A model generated the notes under the pieces. The model searched no databases. It was not told where the DNA came from and saw nothing but the letters and a program-made list of their open reading frames with translations. From Branchiostoma belcheri (lineage: Eukaryota > Chordata > Leptocardii > Amphioxiformes > Branchiostomatidae): DNA of 64,000 nucleotides. The stretch is from the NCBI RefSeq assembly GCF_001625305.1, contig NW_017803157.1:3539655-3603654 (forward strand), written 5' to 3'. The position numbers and the translations under genes are program-made. Every line of letters starts with the position of its first letter. Position 1 is the first letter of the stretch. Of this stretch, positions 11,901-22,300 are shown one piece after another.

Positions 11901-14900
11901 CATCAAAAAGAAAGAGCTACTTTATTTCTGAGTTCACTGGTTTTGAAATGTTTGTTGGGTAGTTTATCAGGTCACCTCCTTCACAACATTGTCTTCACAA
12001 TTCACACAGCAGTTGCTGTATCAGTTACAGACTTACATTACAGTGATTATTACGAAAATTTATGCTCAAAAATACTATGGTAAGGGAAAACCTTCTGCAC
12101 TTTCTAAAAGAGATATTTAGTTCCTGGTAGCAGCAACTGTTGAACTGTCCCTGGGTTTCTGAGCGATGTCAGAACTGTCCTATAACCCGTATCTACCTCA
12201 TAAAGACAAAGCAACTTGTCTCTTTGCACAAGAGAAGTCAACTTTGTTGTTGTTCTTGTTTGCCAAAGAAGTTTGGAAAAGGCCCTTTTTTTATAACAAT
12301 GCAATTACATGTATGCAACAGTGAAATTGTTCAAATTACAAACTAGCCTGGTATCGTAGCATTTGGGGCTATCATATTGGATGCCTAGGCCTGTTTTTGC
12401 CCTGTCCCCTTGTTTTCACAAAAATCTGAGAAACAATCTATGAAATTAGCGTGGCCTAACTATCTCAAATCGTGACTAAAAATAACAACACCTTTCTGTA
12501 GTAAATACGGGTTATGAGACAGCTACAGGTAACCTGAGAAGCCCAGGGACACCCTAATTGTGAAGACATCCGTGTGTAGCACTAGAGTAGAGTAGACTAG
12601 CCGGCCTAACCACCTTCCTGAGTGTGCTCCTCAGCGTTTGCCGTGATTAAACCGTTTTTTGCCTTGTGGTTTGTCGTTTCTTTAAACAGGCAGATGGAAA
12701 TTCAACATCGTCAATTTCTAGTGTAACGTTAATGCAGGTAGGATTGCTGTAGTTGTAGAGCTGACTAGAAGTGCACTGCCCTTCCTGTAACGCCTCATGT
12801 TTGTAAGCAAAAGGCTGGATACTCGTGTATTATACATTTATATTATATATTACTGTTACTGACATGTCTCTGTTTATTATATGTGATGAGTTGTTTGTTT
12901 GCATCTACGTACCTGCGTAGAGTAGGAAGGCAAAGAACAGATTACATTTTCAACTGCCTTACATTCTGTAGATGTGTGTATTATTATGATTATTATTATT
13001 ATTATTGCTGCAGTCTCAGCATTTCAGTGTGTAGAGCACAGGGTTTCCTACATGTGCATTTTCTATTTCCGTTGATAAAAAAATGCTTGAAGAGTACAAT
13101 TGAAATTGCCAAATTTGCAAAGTAGCCTCTTGTGCAAATCTAACATAAACTATGGTTGGTTGTGCGCATTTATTTGTATGCAAGAGTTTTTTTTGCTTAG
13201 CCTTTGTACATATGTAAGAAAAAGTGAAGCGTTGATTTGGACTCAGCAGACAGTGTCATATATATATGTACATACAATACGTCACAGTGGCATAATCTTG
13301 AGCCAGTTCCAATGTTGGCCATTCATACAGAAAGTCTACTACTTTGAAATACTAAAGGAATTGTATATTGTATCATATTTAGCTATGACATGATTTGGCT
13401 ATGATGATTAAAAGCTTGGTACATTTTACAACCAGCATTGTAGGAAACCCTGGCTAAGTCTATGACAAGCTGCAGTTTTTAAAATGTGCTGCCTAATAAG
13501 CTTTGCATAGATCTAAACCCTAACTACAGAAGATTGCTATTGGCTTGTGTTTTGACAAAAATTCATCTTGGTTCGAAATTATCAGTTTTAACGTCGTTTT
13601 TAGAGGTTGGAAATCTCAATGTAAAAAATGTTCTGAACATTTCATTGTGCATCAGTGATTCACCATGCCCCTCTGTCTCTTCATATATCAAAATTTATCA
13701 TGAGAGATGTATTAATTGTATTTTTAGAAAGCAAATTGTTAAAAGTTTCGGCTGGCAAAAGTCACATACTTTATACATGCAGCAGGTCAAAAAGTCAATT
13801 TGTAGCAAAGATTTCTCATTCTCTCACTGGCCCGCTGTATTGTATGTTTCAAGTATCAACCATGGCATACCGGACTGTGTTCCTTGCTTCTTGCTGTGTT
13901 AGTGCTGGTCAGCCAATCAGATGCCCGTCTACTATTAGAGAGAAAGTTACCAGCCAATCACATCGTGCTTTGGCCACAGGTGGCATTGTGATTGGCTGGT
14001 GACCATCAGCCAATCGGATGCTCCCCCTGCTGTTTTTAGAGAGAAAGTTACCAGCCAATCACATCGTGTTTTGACGATATTTGGTGATGTGATTGGCTGG
14101 TGACCATCAGCCAATCAGATGCTCCCCCTGCTGTTATTGGAGGGAAAGTTACCAACCAATCACCTTGTGTCTTGTCAATATGTAGTGATGTGATTGGCTG
14201 ATGACAACTGGCCAGCACAGGTGCAGCAAAAAGCATGGAATGTAGGCCGATACACCAGGGTTGTTGCTTGATGTATACAAGCATTGGGCTTGGCTTGAGA
14301 GGATGAGATTTATCAGATTGGGAGTGTGCCATCGTGTGTGAATGTTTCTCCATTGTGCCCCCCTCCCCCTCTCCTTTCCATCTTGTTCATGACTCAAATC
14401 ATATCGGGTTTCAGGGGTCGGCCGAGGGCAGTATCGTGGAGGACGACGAGGTCAAAGGTAAACCACGTTCCTTCCTTACTGGTTTATAGTTTAAAGTTCA
14501 AAGTTACCAAGTAAAGCAGACAAACCTACATGAACCTAAGGCCACACCAATATTATTTATTGCTTGTGAACTGAGACATGGACATTAAAAATAGCAAAAA
14601 GTCTGTATCTTTGTTCACACAATTCCATAGCCCTTGGTTACTGTCCTTGGTGCTGATATCCATAGTGCTGTTATAAGTCTCTTTACGACGGAAAACGGCA
14701 TCTTACACTATGCATATGTAGCTGTGCAGCAATCCAACTTAGGAAGGGTACACATACATCATACATATATATGTGCTGTACCTACTAATTGTTATACTTG
14801 TTGTTTACATCTTACATGTTGGAATTTCTACTCCAGTACACAATCCAGCCAACTTATTTTAACAGCATCGCAAAAACCAAAAGACCTAAGTGGTAGAAGT

Positions 14901-17900
14901 ACTTGTAAATCTTCATCGGTGTTTCTGTTTCAGCTCGTAAGCAGGAGATCATACGGATGACAGAGAACCTGATAGAGTGCATCACTAACGCTGACTACGA
15001 AGCTTACACGTGAGTCAGGCTTTTCTAGTACAATGCTGAACTTTATTCCAACACAAGGACAGAAAAGAGGATAGTCACCTGCTATGACAATCCTTCCACA
15101 AATGTGGTAAATTTCAATAAATAAAAAAGTATGCCCTAGATCAAATGAAGATGGATACCTTCTCTATACACCAAAAGGTTGAATGGATATTAAATAATGA
15201 GTGTACTGTGATATTCACTAATGATGACTATGTAGCTTACACTCAATAAGTCAGTCTTTTCTAGTACACAAGGGTACAAAAGGATCAAATTTTCAACTTC
15301 CACTGTACGCCTTTATCATGGCCTAGCCTCTTGAGAACATGAGACCTGTTTAGCTCTTCTGGCCTCCCCTGCCTCCTTGCAGAGTAGGGGTAAATAGGAC
15401 TATGATTATGTAATATGTGATTTATTGTGTTTTTACAGTAAGATCTGTGAGCCAGGGATGACGGCATTTGAACCGGAGGCTCTCGGCAATCTGGTGTATG
15501 GCATGGACTTCCATAGGTTCTACTTTGAACACGGTAAGACTTTCTTGCACAATTCCTTTAGTATTTAGCTGACACAAGTAATACTAGTAGTTTAAGTAAT
15601 ACAATGCAGGTGATAAAATCCAAATATCTCTTTACAAGCGCTACCTCGGTAGCTATGTGCATACTAGAAAATTCACCAATGTTAGAAACCCTACGTGTAT
15701 GTATACAATGTTAGAAACCCTATGTATGATATAATGCTGATAACTTGCATATGATTGTATAATCCTACATATGTATATGTATATCATTGTTAATTTTGAC
15801 TCTGTATCTTATTAATTTTATGTACACCTAACGATTCTATTGTCTCCCAGGTTGACCCTTAACAATAGTCTACGACTAGTTGGGCAACCCTGGCTGTTGT
15901 AAGCCGAAGTAATAAAAATCCATGTATTGATTTTTTTTTCATGTATCCAGCGCTGACGAAGAACAGCAAAGCAACCAACACAACGATTCTCAATCCTCAC
16001 GTGCACCTTCTAGGAGAGGATGCAGCTTACATAGCCTATATAAGGCTAACACAGTGTATTGACAGGTAAGATGGCCCACACAATGGACCTATACCATTAT
16101 TACGTCACAGTTTGTTTACCTGTTCTAAAGAACATTCTAGAACGGTCAGTTAAAGAATAAAGATCATGTCAAAGTTTTCAAAGTAAGGTACAGTTGCATG
16201 CAAAATTATTCAACCCCTCTTGTATTTTGGGGAATTTTGCCAAAATAAGGAAAATTACAACTGTAGAACATCCCTAACTCATGTAAGTGATTAACAGATA
16301 GTTTATTACAATTTAATATCAGAGAAAAAGTCAATATTATTTCATAGTTCATCTGAAATGGCAACTTTAACACAAAAAGCAGGTGGCAAAATTATTCAAC
16401 CCCCTACGAGGAATCCTCTAGAAATTCGTGCACCACCCCTGTAACTGCAATGGCCTGTTGCAGACGGGAACGATAGCTTGTCATGATATTCTGGCAATGC
16501 TATTTGGGGATTTCGGCCAATTCCTTGTTGGCAAATATCTCCATCTCAGCAATGTTCTTAGGTCTTCCTGCTGCAACAGCTTTCGTCAGGTCTCACCACA
16601 GATTCTCAATTGGGTTTAAGTCAGGAGACTGCAATGGCCACTCCAGGACCTTCCAGCCTTTCTTCTCCAACCAAGCCTTCATGGATTTCGATGTGTGCTT
16701 GGGTTCGTTGACTTGCTGGAATGTCCAATGACGCCCCAGCTTCAACTTCTTCAAGGACTTCCTGACTTTCTTGGCAAGAATATCATGATATTCTGTTGAA
16801 TCCATGATGCCGTCAACATGGTGGAGTTTCCCCAGTACCATTAGAAGCAAAACACACCCACAGCATCACAGACTCACCGCTATGCTTCACGGTAGGCAGG
16901 GTGTTCTTCTCTGCGTATGTCTGGATCCTCCTGTGCAAAACAAACCTCTGATCCACAGGACCAAAGAACTCAAGCTTTGCTTCATCAGCCCATAGGACAG
17001 TGTCCCAAAAGTTCTGTGGGTTTGACAGGCTGGCTTCAGCATCCTGGAAGCAACTTTTCTTGTGGCTTAGCTTCAGCAGCAGTATGCATCTTGGGGTTCT
17101 GGCATTGAACCCTTCAGCATGAAGTGTGCAGCATGCTGTACCGCCTGAAACATCACTTCCTCCTCCAGCCAAGTTGTGTCTCAGGTCCTTTGCAGTAAGC
17201 CTGGAGGTTTTGTCCACCTGTTTTCTCAGGAATCTTGCTGTTGCTGATAAAATATTCTTCTTTCGTCCACCACCTGGCTGTGTGGCCACAGTACCGGTTG
17301 CCTTGAACTTGTGAAGAATGCTCCAAATGGCGTCTCTGGGAACATTAAAGAGCTTGGATATCCTCTTATATCTATTACCTTTATTGTGTAATGCTACTAT
17401 CTCCTATTTAAACCTCTGGGACAACTCTCTTGCCTTCACCACTTTGCCAGCAAGAGGCATGTGAGCAGTAATGACACAAAGCGTGTAATACTACACATTT
17501 GGTGGAAAATTACACGATGATACAAATACTATGGACATGCACATCTTACCTCATTGCATTACTAGTGTTTTTGGATGTGGCATGTTAGTTGTGATTCTGC
17601 ATAATCAACCCTAGCTGATGAGTTGTATAGGGGTTGAATAATTTTGCCACCTGCTTTTTGTGTTAAAGTTGCCATTTCAGATGAACTATGAAATAATATT
17701 GACTTTTTCTCTGATATTAAATTGTAATTTACTATATGTTAATCACTTACATGAGTTAGGGATGTTCTACAGTTGTAATTTTCCTTATTTTGGCAAAATT
17801 CCCCAAAGTACAAGAGGGGTTGAATAATTTTGCATGCAACTGTATGTCTGATTTTTGCTGCGTCTAGTTGTGTTGACATGACATTACATGCCGCATGGGT

Positions 17901-19314
17901 GATTTAGTTGTGACATTAGACGAAAGTAGTACTGTACATGTATTATAAGCCTTATATAAGGCTAAAGCTCCACAAACACACACCGCGCTACGCACCCCTG
18001 TACAATATAGACGTCAATTGACCGGCATTTATTGCGGTAAACAAACTGTGACGTAATAATGGTATAGGTCCATTCACTTTGGCAGTACGTACTGCACCTG
18101 CGTGTAACTCGTAATGTATTGTGCATAGCGCTAATGTGTTGTGCGTAGCGCTTAGCTTCGGCAGAACATATACTAGTACTTTAGATCATGTTCGCATGTT
18201 GAAGTTTCTAAATGTTGTGTCGCAAAAGATATTTTTCTGCAACAAATATCCAATGAAAACCGTGAAAAATTCAGTTTTTGTGTTGACCCTTACCTCTTCC
18301 CTCGTGACCTCAATGAAAAGCAGCCTGCATGCCAAGTTGAGCTTTCATGAATAAAGAACAGTTCAAACAACCTGATGCCTGTTGTCCTTTCTGAAATTGT
18401 ATGCCAGTTACACTGTGTTTCAAGCTTTTAAGCATCTACACTTCCTGAAGTGCAATTTTTTTCAATAGGGTATATAGTTGATTCAATTTACTAAGAAAAG
18501 AAATGGCCAGAAAATGGCTTTGCTAACAATTCTCTAGTGTCACTGACGGAAGCTAGTGGATGCTACCTGAAACGTCTGATCATTTTCAAAATCATATCCA
18601 GTTGCTTGAGTAACAGTTTTTTTGCGTATCCTATTACCTGGATGTCTAACCTTCACCACATGCCAGAAAATTTATTTTTTTGTATGGTCCTAATGTTACA
18701 CAATGCAGCTTTAATGTAGAATGGATGAAGTAAAGTTGTCCCAACTCTTAATGCTCATTGTCTTAATTTCCAGGAATGGAAAGAATTGTGAAACGAAATG
18801 AAATTGTTTTTGACATATCTTATTACCTGGATGTCTAACCTTCACTGACAAACTTCTAATGCCCGTTGTCTTTCCAAGAATGGAATGTGTAGAATGGATG
18901 AAATAAAGTTGTCCCATTGTCTGTACTTAGAAAAGAAATGGCCAGAAAATTTACTTTTTGTATAGTCCTAATGTTACATAATGCAGCTTTAATGTAGAAT
19001 GGATGAAGTAAAACTGTCCCGTTGTCTTTCCAGGAATGGAATGCCAGTAACGCTGCAGTTTTACAGCCCTGAAATTGCATTAGATGCCTTTAATGTCGAA
19101 TAGAAAGTAAAGTTGTTCCTACTCTTAATGCCTTTGTCTTTCCAGGAATGGAATGTGTAGAACGGATGAAATAAAATTGTCCCGTTGTCTTTCCAGGAAT
19201 GGAATGCCAGTAACGCTGCAGTCAGAAGAGACGCGTGTCTGGCAGAAGCGGGACGGCAAATGGCAGTGTGTGCATTTCCACCGCTCAGGTTCTCCCAGCT
19301 GCCCCGCCAAGTAG
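2954..19314 (+). CDS. CAMK2: CaMKII gene, 3' half (calmodulin-binding exon, variable linker, association domain)
   Basis: Calcium/calmodulin-dependent protein kinase II: a Ser/Thr kinase that assembles into 12-14-subunit holoenzymes through its C-terminal association domain. The kinase domain lies before the window, so the gene is cut at the 5' side. Constitutive exons by sequence are 2954-2996, 10183-10217, 14415-14457, 14934-15009, 15439-15533, 15951-16065 and 19197-19314; all phases close (1,0,1,2,1,2). Exon lengths of 43, 76, 95 and 115 match what I remember for vertebrate CAMK2 genes. Landmarks read directly: [14 protein letters not shown] (calmodulin-binding segment, with the inhibitory Thr pair), [69 protein letters not shown]. 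Optional linker exons lie between 6612 and 12737. Other GAIL-type kinases are excluded by the association domain. Confidence 0.96.
2997..6611 (+). other. CaMKII intron, no further exon recognised
   Basis: AT-rich, no convincing coding segment. A poly-pyrimidine-rich tract (6500-6610) leads into the Q-rich cassette exon. Confidence 0.5.
6612..6926 (+). CDS. CAMK2: Optional CaMKII linker cassette exon, Q/H-rich
   Basis: 315 nt, ctag|TACCACC...AACCAAA|gtgtgt, phase 1 in and 1 out, so it can be skipped or included without changing frame. It would read [13 protein letters not shown]..., a run of Gln with His (residues about 6-24), then a Lys/Ser/Thr/Pro-rich segment ([48 protein letters not shown]) with several SP/TP sites. 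An alternative donor at 6931 (gtgaag) would be out of phase, and reading through ends at TGA 6932-6934, which would give a truncated kinase without hub. Lies in the correct intron for variable linker exons. No homologue recognised; composition and open frame support coding. Confidence 0.6.
7304..7479. other. Assembly gap and ambiguous base
   Basis: One N at 7304 and continuous N from 7333 to 7479 (147 positions). A draft-assembly gap in a CaMKII intron; the true length may differ, and a further small linker exon could be hidden here. Confidence 1.
7753..7797 (+). CDS. CAMK2: Optional CaMKII linker cassette exon, RQ-type
   Basis: 45 nt, gtgcag|TTAGGC...GATGCAG|gtacgt, phase 1-1. Reads (I)[14 protein letters not shown], which resembles the vertebrate beta/gamma linker segment beginning VGRQTTAPATM. 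The strong donor (gtacgt), symmetric phase and the similarity together make this a likely true variable exon. In the same place in vertebrate CaMKII beta and gamma this segment is alternatively spliced. Confidence 0.65.
7798..10182 (+). other. CaMKII intron, no exon recognised
   Basis: AT-rich with CATGTAC-type simple repeats around 8860-9260. A diverged copy of the TTTCCAACACAAG-type family lies at 9870-9925. No exon supported. Confidence 0.45.
10183..10316 (+). CDS. CAMK2: CaMKII linker exon KSLLSKK with two alternative donors
   Basis: Acceptor tgtag|GTAAAAGC, phase 1 in. The short form ends at 10217 (GCCAAG|gtttgt, 35 nt) and reads [12 protein letters not shown], matching the vertebrate KSLLNKKADGVK segment. 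The frame stays open past this donor to 10316 (TACCCG|gtaatt, 134 nt), also phase 0, adding about 33 residues including [20 protein letters not shown] and a basic KKTKRSYP end that resembles a nuclear localisation signal. Both donors keep the downstream frame. The core is well supported; the long form is a prediction. Confidence 0.85.
11364..11384 (+). CDS. CAMK2: CaMKII micro-exon, basic/Ser segment
   Basis: 21 nt, gtaacag|AGGAGGAGTG...CACTG|gtgaga, phase 0-0. Reads RRSVQSL, comparable with the KRKSSSSVQ nuclear-targeting exon found at this place in vertebrate CaMKII. A long pyrimidine tract (11300-11322) lies upstream. After DAK it would give K-RRSVQ, a basic phosphorylatable motif. Short, so chance is not excluded. 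Confidence 0.5.
12690..12737 (+). CDS. CAMK2: CaMKII small linker exon, Ser/Thr-rich
   Basis: 48 nt, ttaaacag|GCAGATGG...ATGCAG|gtagga, phase 0-0. Reads [16 protein letters not shown]; the SSVTLMQ end resembles SSVQLME of the vertebrate linker. It sits between the RRSVQSL micro-exon and the acidic exon at 14415, as expected for order of linker exons. Confidence 0.55.
12738..14414 (+). other. CaMKII intron with CCAAT repeat array
   Basis: Contains (TTA)n at 12981-13005 and the CCAAT array at 13910-14208. No coding exon seen. Confidence 0.5.
13910..14208. repeat. Three tandem ~100-bp units rich in CCAAT/ATTGG
   Basis: Units begin at 13910, 14007 and 14108 with CAGCCAATC. Each unit has direct and inverted copies: cagccaatc..., accagccaatcac, and gtgattggctggtgac, so each can fold back, and the array carries nine CCAAT boxes (three direct pairs and three inverted). 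Units are 97-101 bp and about 85-90% alike. Confidence 0.85.
14415..14457 (+). CDS. CAMK2: CaMKII exon: acidic end of linker
   Basis: 43 nt, ttcag|GGGTCGG...GTCAAAG|gtaaac, phase 0-1. Reads [14 protein letters not shown], equivalent to the vertebrate ...NTTIEDEDVK segment just before the association domain. Confidence 0.9.
14934..15009 (+). CDS. CAMK2: CaMKII exon: association domain, first helix
   Basis: 76 nt, tttcag|CTCGTAAG...TACAC|gtgagt, phase 1-2. Reads [15 protein letters not shown], then [11 protein letters not shown]; the conserved N-terminal helix of the hub domain. Confidence 0.97.
15439..15533 (+). CDS. CAMK2: CaMKII exon: association domain, central part
   Basis: 95 nt, ttacag|TAAGATC...CACG|gtaaga, phase 2-1. 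Reads [20 protein letters not shown], then [11 protein letters not shown]. Tyr replaces the Glu found before GMDF in vertebrates as I remember it. Confidence 0.97.
15951..16065 (+). CDS. CAMK2: CaMKII exon: association domain, oligomer interface
   Basis: 115 nt, atccag|CGCTGACG...GACAG|gtaaga, phase 1-2. Reads [20 protein letters not shown], then [18 protein letters not shown]. Hub assembly sheet and helix. Confidence 0.97.
16191..17842 (-). mobile_element. Tc1/mariner transposon, nested
   Basis: 1652 bp, flanked by TA on both sides (16189-16190 and 17843-17844). Ends CAGTTGCATGCAAAATTATT and its complement; the inverted repeats run for about 200 bp and include 'attattcaacccc' twice on each side. 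Holds a decayed transposase on the minus strand. Typical Tc1 structure and target site. Confidence 0.93.
16420..17460 (-). pseudogene. Tc1 transposase, broken
   Basis: Minus-strand reading from ATG at 17460: [18 protein letters not shown] then stop (17404-17406), then helix-turn-helix-like region ([19 protein letters not shown]) and GGGRKK. The catalytic core follows: [15 protein letters not shown] (second half of a DDE core) and [11 protein letters not shown] (final acidic residue). A frameshift lies near 16813-16850 and a further stop after ENLW (16590-16592). At least two stops and one frameshift show it is not functional. Confidence 0.9.
18528..18660. repeat. Dispersed ~110-bp repeat
   Basis: Segment with 'gctagtggatgctacctgaa', 'cagttgcttgagtaacag' and 'attacctggatgtctaacct'. 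Related copies at 36533-36642 and 37700-37823, part-copies at 18815-18845 and 33470-33505. Origin not identified. Confidence 0.6.
18757..19196 (+). repeat. Echo copies of the CaMKII last-exon acceptor
   Basis: The acceptor tctttccag|GAATGG is repeated upstream of the true exon: echo starts at 18774, about 18881 (degenerate, ccaag), 19034 and 19146. The echo at 19034 copies 24 exon bases through ACGCTGCAG. Between copies lie repeated blocks such as tagaatggatgaagtaaa. This is a degenerate tandem array that includes an exon edge. Confidence 0.85.
19197..19314 (+). CDS. CAMK2: CaMKII last coding exon
   Basis: Starts after ctttccag and reads [20 protein letters not shown], then [18 protein letters not shown], stop TAG at 19312-19314. 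Completes the association domain and ends with the normal short tail after HRSGS. Preceded by several copies of its own acceptor (see 18757-19196). The 3' UTR follows; its end is not certain. Confidence 0.96.
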
Positions 19315-22300
19315 CCCCTCACCGAACCCGTCTTAGTGTCAAGTATAAAAACCAACTGGTCACCATCTAAGTAAAACTTGTTCCTTCATGCAGCGTCATT
19401 TCATCCGTATCCAATGGCAGGCGAGGAGTTCCATCTCGTACTTGCACTGTGTGGGTAAAAATGCATCGCCTTGCATTTCAGGTCGGCAGTCCCACGATTC
19501 AGTTATAAACGTTCTCCGATTGGTTTGATTGTGAGGATTTCTCTTACTAGTTTCGTTGCCCGTCGTTCTTGTATTGACGCGGGCCAGCTCTCTCTCTCTC
19601 TGAGCTGTTTTAGTTTGCCAGGAAGGATGGCGGAAGTGACTCGAAAGAAAAAACATGATGAAAAAAAGGGACAAAATAATTGCCTGTCGGAAGGTTTGAG
19701 GAGGGAGTTTTGTTGCCACGGCAACTCGAGGCAGCCGGCCAGGGGCCAGAGGTTGAAGGTTAAAGGGCAAAGGACTCGCAGACAGAGTGAGTGCCAGTGG
19801 TTGGTAGGTAGATAAACAGACGTTGCTGCAATGGGAAACAGAGGCAAGACTGGTGGAGACACGCAGTCGTTTGCCTGATTTTGATCTCGTTTTTAATGAC
19901 GAAATAACTTACGATGAGGAACCAGAGATAGGGTTATGATTTCGCGACGCTTTTAGCGTCCGTCCCCACGATACGAGTTCTCGTGGCGGAGAAAGTTGCA
20001 TGGACTTCTTCAGTTGGAGTTTAAACAAGATTTTAGGAACACTGCTTTTAATAGGTGAAGATTTTATGATGACTTCGGGCTGTTCTGGCCCAGCTTAAAG
20101 AGTTGAGGTGGAGGGTCGACGTACCCGAACCTCACTGCATTTCTGGGTCATTCATTGTGAAATAAGATACAATAATCAGCACAAACTACTTGTATTTGAT
20201 CTTAACCAAACCAACCTAACCAACTCTAGCTAGCCGTGCGTAGTGTGAAGTCAAGTCATAGCATTTTGACATCAACTTTTTTCTAACGATGCAAGCCACT
20301 AACTAATTCCTGAACGAATCATTGGTTATTGGAAATACGACTCAATTTTCGTGCTGGACCTTCTACGAAATGGAGAAAGAGCGTTTGTTGGTGTACTTGG
20401 TGTCAAACTTTGCCAACTTGTCGTGTATATGTAGTGGAGTAGAAAGTGTGCTAATTTTCTTGGTAGGTAGCATGTGCCCTTGTATGTATTTTGCTGCAAT
20501 ATCAACTATCTAATAGATAGGAAACATTTCTGGTTAATGAAGTGCAAAGGGGCAAAGTTCAGAGGTCAACTGTCATGAGCTTTACCTGTGCAATTTGGGA
20601 AAACTTGTTGAACTAAGTGAGGCCAACTTGAGATATGCTCTGACTATAGGTAATCTACATCACATTGTATCAAACTATAGGAAATTAAGGAACATTACCA
20701 CACCATATTTGGGAGAAAAAAAAGAAAGACTAGCTACAAGTTTGATTATGCATCATGTAGAATATGGAAGTCTAAAGACATTTCTCGATTGTTTGTCTAT
20801 ATTAACGGAAGTTTGTAAACAAGCTACTAGAAAAGCATTTCTGGCTTCAAGAGTGTAAATATTTTGGTGCAGTACTGACCTTCAAACACCTCATTTTTTA
20901 AAATTTATTTATTAATTTTGTATAATTAATTTTACACGGATTGATGATCTACGTGTAGCTCACCTACATCTCACATTCAGGTACATTTTAACTTTCACCC
21001 GAATCACTTGAAGCGTAGGAATTCTTTTCTAGTCAGCTGCCTCTGTGCTCTAGGTATGTAGGTATGTTAATTTATGATAATTATTATCACATCGCAATGC
21101 TGCTGATGTTTCTGTATACCAATCCTGCGTACTCATTCTTTCCACATTTCACTCGTCTGAAAAATTAGGAAAAAAAAAACTTTCCGATGGTCAACTTCTT
21201 GGCTCGGAATGAATTGAACCTGGAGACGTCCTTAAATGATGTTCTTCAAGCTGGGAAGATTTTGTATATAACAAAAGGAAAAGGTCTAACGTGATGTACT
21301 GAGACGTTTATTAATTACATGTAGTGACAACTTTAAATAAGAATCTGTCTAACAAAGAAAAACTCATGTTTGGTTGTTGAGCGCTACTAGTATTAAACTT
21401 TGGTGATGCGACAATAAGGAAAACTATGAAGAAATATATAGATCTCGGATGGGAAATGCTTTCAATGCAGGCGTCTTCGAACTATGTTTCAAAGTTGGTC
21501 AGTTTTCCAAATACACACGTCATAATCTCTCTTCCCAATCTGAATCCAAATTTGGGCTTTGCGGAAAACAGAAAATTAAAGCTGTACCGGTATTTCACAC
21601 GGTCTGTTAAAAGCGATGACAAAAATAATGTGCCAGAACTGGATTTTCAACCATTGAATAGTTGTCTTTTCTTTTAAAAGAGTACACGTACTGATGTTTA
21701 AACTTAATCTTATTACTCAATCTCTGTAGCTAGACGATAAAAATTCAGCTATATCATGAAGGTCATAGCATTCACTAAGAAACAAGTACTGAACTGTGCT
21801 TGCCTGATATTTCAGAAGGGAACGATGTTTGTAAATTGATAGGGAAGAGATCGGTGACTTCTTGGCAGCTTCCGTCATCTTTTGTTGCTGTTTGGTTTTA
21901 AATGTCGTTTCTGTTGATCTTGAAGAACTTAAAACTGCTCACGAATAGATGCTCTTTGGAGGTGGTTGCAGACAGTCAAAGCAATACCTTCTGACTTACT
22001 TTGACTCTTAAATGCCAACTTTCTTGGTTTGTTTTGAGAGAAAGTGGCCGAGAAACTTAGCACATATTTTCCCATCCTGACAAGTCTAAACAAGTCAAGA
22101 CTGGCTTTCAGTACTGTATAACCGAACACTGAGTGTAACCAAAGTTTCAGTTGAAGCTACCAAAGCTGTAGACCCTTGCTGTAAAGAATCTACCAATGTG
22201 AAGCTGACCTAACAACATTGTTAGTGTATCGCTGAGTCAATTTCAAAGGAAATACTCCCTCGAGCAACAGGCCATGTTTGCTCCGGATGTTTCCAAGTTG

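Larger units (their letters stand above)
16082..18074. mobile_element. Outer inverted-repeat element carrying a nested Tc1
   Basis: A 39-bp terminal inverted repeat, starting aatggacctataccattatt on the left (16082-16120) and present as its exact complement at 18036-18074. Removing the inner Tc1 leaves an element of about 340 bp with no ORF, so probably a non-autonomous DNA transposon. Sits in the intron between CaMKII exons 15951 and 19197. Confidence 0.75.

Noticed and set aside
13486..14002. Two open frames of 115-138 codons in a CaMKII intron
   Set aside because: No splice context or recognised motifs; one runs into the CCAAT repeat array.
13910..14208. CRISPR array
   Set aside because: Animal genomic context; units are tandem minisatellite copies without unique spacers.
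19396..19862. Open frames of 114-124 codons on both strands after the CaMKII stop
   Set aside because: They overlap each other in the 3' UTR and show no family features.
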